Below are positions 1 to 5,525 of a stretch of DNA of 6,742 nt, piece by piece; the stretch's first letter is position 1; each line of letters starts with the position of its first letter. The position numbers were made by a program, and so were the translations under genes. Source of the stretch: a bacterium (GTDB lineage Bacteria > Latescibacterota > Latescibacteria > Latescibacterales > Latescibacteraceae); assembly GCA_021372535.1 (NCBI GenBank), contig JAJFUH010000235.1:1-6742 (forward strand). The letters are read 5' to 3'. Under the pieces are notes generated by a model that was not told where the DNA came from, ran no database searches, and saw only the letters and a program-made list of their open reading frames with translations.

Positions 1-1
1 T

Positions 2-538
2 GTCGTGGTCATCGCAGGTGAGCCGAACGCAGGCAAGACCGCCTACCTCCTCAATGTAGTCCGCATGAACATGGCCCGTCACGACATCCACTACTTCACC
101 TCGGAGATGGGCGCCGCAGAGTTCCGGAAACGGCTCTCGAATTTCCGCGATGTCGCCCTCGATGACTGGCGGTTCAACCCCCGCGAGCGGAGCACGAATT
201 TCGCCGATGTTATCCGACCGGATGCGGTCAACATCATCGATTACCTCGAAATCCACGAGGATTTCTACCGTCTCGGCGGGCAGATAAAGGCTGTCTTCGA
301 CCGTCTCAGAAAGGGCATCGCGGTCATCGCCCTCCAGAAGAACCTCAACACCGGCATCGGGCGCGGAGGCATCGCCACCCTCGAAAAGCCGCGGCTCTAC
401 CTCTCCATGAAGCCCGGCGCGCTCACCATTGTCAAGGGCAAGAACTGGGCGTCCCGCACCAATCCCAACGGGCTTTCGAGCCGGTTCAGGATCATCAACG
501 GCGCTCAGTTCGATTTCGACGAATGGGTGAGAAATTGA
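2..538 (+). CDS. DnaB/RecA-fold ATPase, phage-type helicase-like (5' truncated)
   Basis: The frame is open to the left edge, so the N-terminus lies outside the window; the stop is TGA at 536-538. Residue numbers count from the codon at base 5. A Walker A motif GEPNAGKT lies at residues 5-12, a DnaB-like TSEM motif at 32-35, a Walker B-like stretch NIIDYLE at 76-82, a sensor-like IALQK at 108-112 and a basic KGKNW at 144-148. This order matches the SF4/RecA-fold core of replicative helicases and the shorter DnaB-like ATPases carried by phages and integrative elements, which often have an N-terminal primase or zinc-binding part. The visible core would hydrolyse ATP and act on DNA in the cytoplasm. 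It is the only plus-strand gene and converges on the oxidoreductase gene. The ATPase fold is firm; helicase activity and a mobile-element origin are inferred. A RadA- or RepA-like ATPase is the main alternative. Confidence 0.82.
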   Translation, partial: VVVIAGEPNAGKTAYLLNVVRMNMARHDIHYFTSEMGAAEFRKRLSNFRDVALDDWRFNPRERSTNFADVIRPDAVNIIDYLEIHEDFYRLGGQIKAVFDRLRKGIAVIALQKNLNTGIGRGGIATLEKPRLYLSMKPGALTIVKGKNWASRTNPNGLSSRFRIINGAQFDFDEWVRN

Positions 539-545
539 TAAGAAA

Positions 546-583
546 CAGTGGCAAAGGGACAGAGAGACAAAGGGACAAAGAGG
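546..583 (+). repeat. Purine-rich short repeats just after the ATPase stop
   Basis: Eight bases after the stop codon, CAGTGGCAAAGGGACA is followed by near-copies. CAAAGGGACA occurs at 552-561 and again at 568-577, then AAGAGG. The coding strand here is almost entirely A and G with single C's. The 13-mer at 571-583 (AGGGACAAAGAGG) is exactly inverted at 702-714, beyond the palindromic repeat at 616-683. Its role is unknown. The sequence resembles the tails that follow two of the minus-strand genes. Confidence 0.6.
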
Positions 584-615
584 AAAAAGCATTGACCCTC
601 CTGTCCTCCGGACAT

Positions 616-683
616 CCCCCCTTTATAGGGGGGACACGGCGACTCGCCGCGCTGCGCGCCGACGCAGCGGGAGCAGAGGGGGG
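616..683 (+). repeat. Modular palindromic repeat, copy 1 (long core)
   Basis: The element opens with CCCCCCT TTAT AGGGGGG (616-633), a 7-bp stem with a 4-nt loop. The core holds two more hairpins: CGGCG/CGCCG (637-641/645-649, 3-nt loop) and CGCTGCG/CGCAGCG (650-656/663-669, 6-nt loop). It closes with GGGGGG at 678-683, which could pair with the opening C-tract instead of the first G-tract. It lies between two convergent genes and could halt transcription from either side. There is no T-run, so a classical intrinsic terminator is not supported. Copies 2 and 3 (3509-3546 and 6566-6607) share the frame but not the core. Confidence 0.7.
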
Positions 684-691
684 TCTCACTC

Positions 692-729
692 AGTCCCTTT
701 GCCTCTTTGTCCCTCTGTGCCTGCTTTTT
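692..729 (-). repeat. Purine-rich short repeats just after the oxidoreductase stop
   Basis: Read on the minus strand, the TAA of the oxidoreductase gene is followed at once by an A-run, then GCAGGCACAGAGGGACA, AAGAGG and CAAAGGGAC. It is almost purely purine with isolated C's and has a loose 7-9 nt period. The segment at 702-714 is the exact inverse of 571-583. No T-tract terminator is visible. Related tails follow the ATPase gene and pdxB, each on its own coding strand. Confidence 0.6.
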
Positions 730-2049
730 TTACCCTTTTGGTCCTCCCGGTACCGGGATGGTCGTGTCGATCTGGGCGGGACCCATGGCGTATTCGGTGG
801 GGCCGAGCCTGAGGTCGGAATCGAGCATTTCCTGCCAGGTGGTCTCCTTGCCGGTGTATGCGGAAATACGGCCCATGATTCCCATCAGGGTCGATTCGGC
901 GGTTGCGACGATTTCGTTGACCGGTTCGCCGGTGCGGATGGCGGTGACGAGGTCGATGTGCTCCTGGTCGTACATCGAGATGACGGGTTCTTTTTCGCTT
1001 TCCTTGGCCTTCGGATCTTTTTCTTCCTTCTTGACCTCGAATTTCCATGCAATGGAGCCGTCACGGTTGTAGATGGTGTCATGGCAGTTGGTCGCGCCTT
1101 TCGTACCCACGAGGAAATCCGAGACATTGTTGGTGCACCCGTCGATCTGACGGCACATGCTGGAGAGGTGGAGCCCGTTTTCGTACTCGAAATCGACGGC
1201 GAAATTGTCGTACTGGTTGCCGGTGACACGGCGCTGACGGGAGCCGAAACCCACTGCCTTGACGGGGTGCATGCCGAGATACATGCTGATGGTGTCGAGG
1301 TTGTGAACATGCTGCTCTACAATGTGGTCGCCTGAGAGCCAGCACCAGTTGACCCAGTCGCGGATCATCCATTCCATGTCCGACCAGCCCTCCTGACGCT
1401 CACGGTACCAGAGCTGACCGACATTGAAGTAGCACCGGGCGGCGAGGACATCCCCGATTGCGCCGTCGAGAAAACGGCGGTATGTCTCGATCACCTGCCG
1501 CTGGTGACGGTAGCAGGTGCCGGATACGACGACCAGGCCCTTCGTTTTTGCCAGCCCGGCGGTCTCGATGACCGATTTCACCCCGACAGGATCGACAGCC
1601 ACCGGTTTTTCGATGAACACATGCTTGCCCGCTTTGACAGCGGCGGCGAAATGCATGGGACGGAAATGAGGCGGAGTCGCATGGATCATGACATCGATGC
1701 CGGAGTCGAGCGCTTTCTGGTAGGCATCGAACCCGACAAAGCAGGTTTCCTCGGGAACGACCTGCCCCGTTTCCTCCTGAATCTTCTTGCGCGCTTCGTC
1801 GATACGATCCTTGAACGTATCCGCCATAGCGGTCACCTGAAGGTTCGGTCCGGCTTTGAGGAAATTGATCGCCGCGCCTGTGCCTCGTCCTCCGCATCCG
1901 ACAAGCGCCGCTTTCAGCAGGGGACCATCCGGCGCCTTGTCGCGGAATTCGGGGAGTTTGACCTTCGGCTTTGCCTTTGCGCATCCGGCTGTCAGTGCGC
2001 CTGCGGCGAGGGCGGTTCCGAGAAATGTTCTGCGCGATTGTGTGCTCAT
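730..2049 (-). CDS. Tat-exported Gfo/Idh/MocA family oxidoreductase, probable lipoprotein
   Basis: This is a 439-aa NAD(P)-dependent sugar-type dehydrogenase or related enzyme; the substrate cannot be read from sequence. The N-terminus has a twin-arginine motif SRRTFLG (R6-R7), a hydrophobic Ala/Leu stretch and LTAGC ending at C23. That suggests Tat export and possibly lipid anchoring, although Thr at -3 is not the classical lipobox residue. The Rossmann glycine motif is GCGGRG at 51-56, and the family EKP motif is at 147-149 (K148 the likely catalytic lysine). GDHIVEQHVHNLD at 240-252 replaces the usual DxGxH pattern, with E245 and H249 in the expected places. A charged Lys/Glu insert lies around 339-354. 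The ATG at 2049 has GGAG (2057-2060) 7 nt upstream. Zymomonas glucose-fructose oxidoreductase is the known precedent for a Tat-exported family member carrying its nucleotide. The family call is very secure; export and lipidation are inferred. Confidence 0.93.
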   Translation of the reverse strand: MSTQSRRTFLGTALAAGALTAGCAKAKPKVKLPEFRDKAPDGPLLKAALVGCGGRGTGAAINFLKAGPNLQVTAMADTFKDRIDEARKKIQEETGQVVPEETCFVGFDAYQKALDSGIDVMIHATPPHFRPMHFAAAVKAGKHVFIEKPVAVDPVGVKSVIETAGLAKTKGLVVVSGTCYRHQRQVIETYRRFLDGAIGDVLAARCYFNVGQLWYRERQEGWSDMEWMIRDWVNWCWLSGDHIVEQHVHNLDTISMYLGMHPVKAVGFGSRQRRVTGNQYDNFAVDFEYENGLHLSSMCRQIDGCTNNVSDFLVGTKGATNCHDTIYNRDGSIAWKFEVKKEEKDPKAKESEKEPVISMYDQEHIDLVTAIRTGEPVNEIVATAESTLMGIMGRISAYTGKETTWQEMLDSDLRLGPTEYAMGPAQIDTTIPVPGGPKG

Positions 2050-2163
2050 CGTTCGTCTCCGTTATAGGGGTTATACAGTCAAAACGATTTATTCATAAAA
2101 TTTAATAAACCACGAATTAACATGGATATACAAGGATTTGTATTTAATAATTAATTATGACGA

Positions 2164-2183
2164 GGACAGGTCGCGACCTGTCC
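2164..2183. repeat. Perfect 20-bp palindrome
   Basis: GGACAGGTCGCGACCTGTCC reads identically on both strands with no loop, centred between 2173 and 2174. It could form a cruciform or hairpin, or bind a dimeric protein. It lies downstream of pdxB and more than 110 bp upstream of the oxidoreductase start, in repeat-dense sequence, so a dispersed repeat is more likely than a dedicated operator. Confidence 0.75.
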
Positions 2184-2197
2184 CTACAGGCTACAGG
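2184..2197. repeat. Two tandem copies of CTACAGG
   Basis: CTACAGG is repeated exactly (2184-2190 and 2191-2197), directly after the 20-bp palindrome. ACAGGT at 2193-2198 is also the inverse of ACCTGT at 2176-2181 inside the palindrome, so the two could fold together. The 7-bp period matches that of the next array. Confidence 0.6.
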
Positions 2198-2204
2198 TCT
2201 TTCC

Positions 2205-2239
2205 CCTTGTGCCTTGTGCCTTGTGCCTTGTGCCTTGTG
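2205..2239. repeat. Heptanucleotide tandem repeat, five units of CCTTGTG
   Basis: Five perfect head-to-tail units of CCTTGTG fill 2205-2239, followed by a degenerating CCTGTTT. On the minus strand, the direction of pdxB, this reads as repeated CACAAGG about 30-65 nt after the stop codon. A 7-bp unit outside a coding region could vary in number by replication slippage. Units are too short and there are no spacers, so it is not a CRISPR array. Confidence 0.85.
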
Positions 2240-2268
2240 CCTGTTTTTTCCCCTTCTGCCTGTTTTTA
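2240..2268 (-). repeat. Duplicated A-run/CAGGCA unit after pdxB
   Basis: On the minus strand, just after the pdxB stop, AAAAACAGGCAGAAGGGG is followed by a second unit AAAAAACAGGCACAAGG that runs into the heptanucleotide array. The same A-run plus (G)CAGGCA word follows the oxidoreductase stop at about 720-730. Confidence 0.6.
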
Positions 2269-3357
2269 TCAAACCACCACAAATCCGAGCCCGCGCAGCT
2301 TTTCAGCGGCGGAGCTGCACTCTCCGGGAACTACCTCGGTGGTCGGAAACTCTCGACGCACGGGATATTCTTTCCGCAGACGGTCGAATTCGGCCATGGA
2401 CTGCCGGAATGTCGCGAAATCCTTACGGATATCGTACACCTGAAGGACAGCATCGCGGATGCAGTCCTCATCATGCGCTCCGGAGCAGGTTATACGCTTT
2501 CCGGGAGGCAGGACCCCGGCGGCTTTCCATGTCGGCTCTATTCCGAAATGCCTGCATACCGCATCGTACATCATCTGTGTCCCGTTGACCTTCCCGTCGA
2601 AGGAATAACCCGCGATATGCGGCGTCCCGTAAACCTTTTCCGCCAGGCTGCGGTCGATGTGCGGCTCGTTCTCCCACACATCGAGAATCGCGGCTTCTAT
2701 GTTTCTGCCGAGCGCGCCGTGGAGAGCTGTCTCGTCGACGACGCTGCCTCGGGAGCTGTTGATGAGCACACCGTGGACGGCGTCGGTGAAATCCCTGTTG
2801 ACCATGTGAAAGGTGGGATATTTGCCGTCTTTCACGAGCGGTACATGGAGCGTGATAAAATCAGCCGTGAGCACCTCTTCGAGCGGCAGAAAAGCGGGGT
2901 CTCCGGTCGCATCCTTCAGCGGGGGATCGTTTTTGAGCACGGTCATGCCGAGCTCCGCGCACTTTCGGGCGACCTTGCTCCCGACATTTCCGATACCGAT
3001 GACGCCGATGGATTTCCCCTCGAGCCTGATGCCTCTGTCGTGCGCGTAGACGAGCAGCGCCGCAGTGACATATTCCGAGACAGAGTTTGAATTCGAGCCC
3101 GGCGCGCTCGCGAAACCGATGTCGTGAGTCTCCAGATACTCACGGTCGATATGATCGTATCCGATGGTCGATGTGCCGACAAAACGAACCGGTGTGCCTG
3201 CCAGCAAGGCTTCATTGACCTTCGTTATCGAGCGGACGATCAGCGCGTCGCAGTTCCTGAGCGAGGGGATGTTTCTGCCGTGGACAAGGGTCACATCGCC
3301 GAGTCCTGAAAAGGCTTCGCGGGCATAGGGGATATTCTCGTCGGCAACAATTCTCAT
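2269..3357 (-). CDS. pdxB: Erythronate-4-phosphate dehydrogenase
   Basis: PdxB oxidises 4-phospho-D-erythronate to 2-oxo-3-hydroxy-4-phosphobutanoate in the DXP-dependent route to pyridoxal 5'-phosphate, in the cytoplasm. The 362-aa protein is close to the usual length (E. coli about 378). The start MRIVADENIPYAREAFSGLG is PdxB-like, unlike generic D-2-hydroxyacid dehydrogenases. The NAD site GIGNVG is at 121-126. The expected catalytic trio is present: R203 in SSRGSVVD, E231 in DVWENEP and H247 in GTPHIAGY. The PdxB-specific C-terminal dimerisation region is visible as VYDIRKD (307-313) and EFDRLRKEYPVRREF (323-337), which separates it from SerA. The ATG at 3357 is preceded by AAAGG with about a 7-nt gap. 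Repeat-filled gaps on both sides suggest it is transcribed alone; a possible promoter lies at 3410-3437. No other vitamin B6 gene is visible. Confidence 0.95.
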   Translation of the reverse strand: MRIVADENIPYAREAFSGLGDVTLVHGRNIPSLRNCDALIVRSITKVNEALLAGTPVRFVGTSTIGYDHIDREYLETHDIGFASAPGSNSNSVSEYVTAALLVYAHDRGIRLEGKSIGVIGIGNVGSKVARKCAELGMTVLKNDPPLKDATGDPAFLPLEEVLTADFITLHVPLVKDGKYPTFHMVNRDFTDAVHGVLINSSRGSVVDETALHGALGRNIEAAILDVWENEPHIDRSLAEKVYGTPHIAGYSFDGKVNGTQMMYDAVCRHFGIEPTWKAAGVLPPGKRITCSGAHDEDCIRDAVLQVYDIRKDFATFRQSMAEFDRLRKEYPVRREFPTTEVVPGECSSAAEKLRGLGFVVV

Positions 3358-3409
3358 GGAAATACCTTTTATTGAGTGTTGAGGTACAATGGGAATAACA
3401 GATTAAAGC

Positions 3410-3437
3410 GTAATATCCAGTAGTATCTTTGAATCAA
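3410..3437 (-). promoter_or_regulatory. Possible sigma70-type promoter for pdxB
   Basis: On the minus strand, TTGATT (3437-3432) and TATTAC (3415-3410) are separated by 16 bp. Each hexamer matches the consensus at four of six positions. The predicted start of transcription would leave a leader of roughly 45 nt before the pdxB ATG. This is the best-placed match in the gap but is unproven. Confidence 0.35.
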
Positions 3438-3508
3438 CTTGCATTATTGATACCCCTCGGCTTTGCCGTTTTTCCCTTATGAAACAAAGGGTTAGGTGAC
3501 CCATTTTT

Positions 3509-3546
3509 CCCCCCTTAAAAAAGGGGGATGCCGGAAGGCAGGGGGG
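3509..3546 (+). repeat. Modular palindromic repeat, copy 2 (short core)
   Basis: CCCCCTT AAAA AAGGGGG (3510-3527) forms a 7-bp stem with a 4-nt loop. A short core hairpin TGCC GGAA GGCA (3529-3540) follows, then GGGGGG (3541-3546). Tract order and spacing match copy 1 but the core is much shorter. It lies in the 257-bp gap between pdxB and the esterase gene, about 70 nt past the esterase stop. No T-run follows on either strand. Apart from this and the pdxB promoter candidate, the gap (3358-3614) holds nothing I can identify. Confidence 0.7.
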
Positions 3547-3614
3547 ATCACATATTTTGACTCTATCAGGATCACTTCGGCTGAGTATAGTGCCTTTTCG
3601 AACGCAACCCGGTA

Positions 3615-5450
3615 TTACCGGTTCATATCGGGTGCAAGGAATCGGTTCAGCCATTCGATCGACAGCCGCACAGCCTCGGGAGTGGGGGAGTGCCCGGTTC
3701 GATGGTTGTAATACCCGATATTCCCCGGCTTTCCGTAAATACCGTACACCTCGCGGGCGGCGTTGATGTAATACCAGCTCTTGTCGGTGTCGGAATCGTC
3801 CCCGCCGATCAGTAAAAACGGGCGCGGCGCGATCAGGCCGAGCAGTTCATGCTGGTCGGTGGACGGATCGATATTTCGAATATAATCACCGAAGTACCAG
3901 AAGTCATCATAATTGGTGAAGGTTAAACCGATTCCCGGCTCGGAGGCAACAACCGCGGTGATCCGCTCATCCATGGCAGCGGCATAGAGCGCCATCTTCC
4001 CGCCGAGCGAATGACCGATTATGCCGATGCGTGCATGATCCGCCTCGGGCATCGTATAAATGTAATCGATTACCCGCCCGGCGTCCCAGACCCATTTACC
4101 GAGCCCGGACAGGCCGGGGTGACGGAGTTTCAGCTCTGCGACCGCCTCCCCGTACTGCTCGCCGTAACTTTCGCCGAACCAGCGTACGGCGACCGCGATA
4201 CAGCCCTGCTGTATCATGAGGTATGCAAATGACCGTACACCGGGCGGAGAATACGATCTCCCGCCCATGTTCTTTCCGGCAGGCGCATCGACATCGTAAT
4301 ACGGTGTGATGACCACCGGTGTCGGTGTAACGAGAGGTTTGCGGGGAATCATGACATAGATTTTTTCACGGAAGCCGGACTCCACCTGAAGATACATGAG
4401 CCTGCCGGTGTACTCCTCCTCCTCGAATGTTTCTATCGGGATGACCGACGGTTCGGGCGGGGTTTCATCGATTGTGCCTAAGAGCTTTTCCCATCGGGCG
4501 CGGATCGGCTTTTTCTTTTCCTGCCATTGCGGAACCGACTGAATGGTTCCGCCTTTGCCGTCCTTAACGAGCGAGACAAGATTTCCCAGAGAACCGGCGA
4601 ATCCTTCGGGAGCCCTGTTGTAGGACTCGAACCAGGAAATTTCATCGAATTCCGGCGCTGCGGCCTTTCCCGCGATACTCCTGCATACCCTGAAGCCGGT
4701 GAAACGGCTTTTATGCTCGGGTTTCATCGATGACCGGAATCCTCTGCTCCAACTGTTGACCATGCTCATGAACGAGCCGCCGCGCAGTATCCGCTCGGTG
4801 CCCCGTGAGGGACCCTGTGGATTATGGAGGGGGATCGGGACGTTATCGACAGGATTGTCAAAATCGGAGCACCATTCCCAGACATTGCCGGTCATGTCGT
4901 ACAGCCCCGGGGCGTTGGGCAGGAAGCTTCCGGGTTTCTGTGTGGTATTCTTCTGTAATGCCTGCATGAGTTCCGGTATGTTTTTCGTGTTGGAGGAACC
5001 GATGTTCCCGTAGCGGTGAACGGTTTCGGGAGTATACACGGTTTCGGTGCTGTCGGCGAGGCTCCATTCGGCGTCGGTCGGGAGCCGGTACCCGTTTTGT
5101 GCGAGATTGCATTCCCCCGTGGAAAGATCGTAACAGGGTGCGAGCCCTTCGCGGACGCTTCTCAGGTTGCAGTACCGGACAGCTTCCCACCAGCTCACCG
5201 TTTCGACCGGAAAATCCGGCCCCCGGTGATATGAGGGATTGTATCCCATGATATCCGCGAATTCTTTTTGCGTGACCTCGGTTTTCGCGATACTGAACGA
5301 ACCGACCGTAACGGTCACCGGAATACCGGTTCTGCCATCGGTAACACGATACGATGCGCCGGAAATCGTTACGAACCGGTCGTTTTCGCCCAACACGGCG
5401 CCGGCACATGAAAACACCATGAGAAATGCAACGAAAACACAGAATCTCAC
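3615..5450 (-). CDS. Secreted fusion: FGE/sulfatase-modifying-factor-like domain + alpha/beta-hydrolase (esterase-like)
   Basis: A 611-aa, two-domain protein. Residues 1-21 form a signal peptide; C15 gives a weak lipobox-like VFSC, so lipidation is possible but doubtful. Residues about 24-260 are an FGE-sulfatase-type domain, with YRLPTDAEWS (121-130), GLYDMTGNVWEWCSD (182-196), RGGSF (223-227) and GFRVCR (252-257). In the stretch after GGSF, where catalytic FGE carries its two active cysteines, I align Ser (229) and Trp (234), so formylglycine formation is unlikely and a binding or structural role is more probable. A linker (about 260-345) leads to an alpha/beta-hydrolase with the nucleophile elbow GHSLGG (S481), a likely acid in GGDDSD (550-554) and a likely H587 in RTGHS. 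Carbohydrate esterase activity, for example deacetylation, is a reasonable guess but the substrate is unknown. The start is GTG at 5450; an in-frame TAA lies just upstream and the ribosome-binding site is weak. It follows the isomerase gene after 75 bp. Confidence 0.9.
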   Translation of the reverse strand: MRFCVFVAFLMVFSCAGAVLGENDRFVTISGASYRVTDGRTGIPVTVTVGSFSIAKTEVTQKEFADIMGYNPSYHRGPDFPVETVSWWEAVRYCNLRSVREGLAPCYDLSTGECNLAQNGYRLPTDAEWSLADSTETVYTPETVHRYGNIGSSNTKNIPELMQALQKNTTQKPGSFLPNAPGLYDMTGNVWEWCSDFDNPVDNVPIPLHNPQGPSRGTERILRGGSFMSMVNSWSRGFRSSMKPEHKSRFTGFRVCRSIAGKAAAPEFDEISWFESYNRAPEGFAGSLGNLVSLVKDGKGGTIQSVPQWQEKKKPIRARWEKLLGTIDETPPEPSVIPIETFEEEEYTGRLMYLQVESGFREKIYVMIPRKPLVTPTPVVITPYYDVDAPAGKNMGGRSYSPPGVRSFAYLMIQQGCIAVAVRWFGESYGEQYGEAVAELKLRHPGLSGLGKWVWDAGRVIDYIYTMPEADHARIGIIGHSLGGKMALYAAAMDERITAVVASEPGIGLTFTNYDDFWYFGDYIRNIDPSTDQHELLGLIAPRPFLLIGGDDSDTDKSWYYINAAREVYGIYGKPGNIGYYNHRTGHSPTPEAVRLSIEWLNRFLAPDMNR

Positions 5451-5525
5451 CGATTTTTATCCATCACCTGATCGATTACGGGGAAAACATGAAATATGAG
5501 AAGCCGGAAAATATGTACAAAATCC

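Larger units (their letters stand above)
2050..2268. other. Intergenic region between oxidoreductase and pdxB
   Basis: This 219-bp gap has two parts. The right part (2164-2268) is packed with palindromic and tandem repeats, listed separately. The left part (2050-2163) is AT-rich and should hold the oxidoreductase promoter. The best minus-strand -10-like match is TATAAC at 2075-2070, but no good -35 lies at the right distance and it is very close to the GGAG, so I do not call it. The plus-strand words CCACGAATTAACATGGATA (about 2111-2129) resemble a dispersed intergenic sequence seen in many bacterial genomes; this is from memory. No convincing small ORF is present. Confidence 0.6.

Noticed and set aside
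523-1335. 270-codon open frame on the plus strand
   Set aside because: It runs through the repeats and antisense to the oxidoreductase gene. Its Gly/Asp/Val-rich translation shows no family, while the opposite strand has clear motifs throughout.
1504-2067. 187-codon open frame on the plus strand
   Set aside because: It is antisense to the N-terminal half of the oxidoreductase, with low-complexity content and no recognisable domain.
2205-2239. CRISPR-like regular repeats
   Set aside because: Units are 7 bp and directly adjacent with no spacers; this is a microsatellite-like array.
2209-3090. 293-codon open frame on the plus strand
   Set aside because: It starts within the CCTTGTG array and is antisense to pdxB, whose catalytic residues and domains are all intact.
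3458-3473. CGGC TTT GCCG followed by five T's: possible intrinsic terminator on the plus strand
   Set aside because: The stem is only 4 bp and no plus-strand gene ends nearby, so there is nothing for it to terminate.
3403-3654. Minus-strand open frame of 83 codons in the esterase-pdxB gap
   Set aside because: It overlaps the esterase 3' end and translates straight through palindromic repeat copy 2. No good ribosome-binding site or recognisable protein is seen.
5451-5468. Five-codon leader (ATG GAT AAA AAT CGG TGA) whose stop overlaps the esterase GTG
   Set aside because: The overlap could in principle couple translation, but such a short frame arises easily by chance and its own AGG is too close to the ATG to be a convincing ribosome-binding site.
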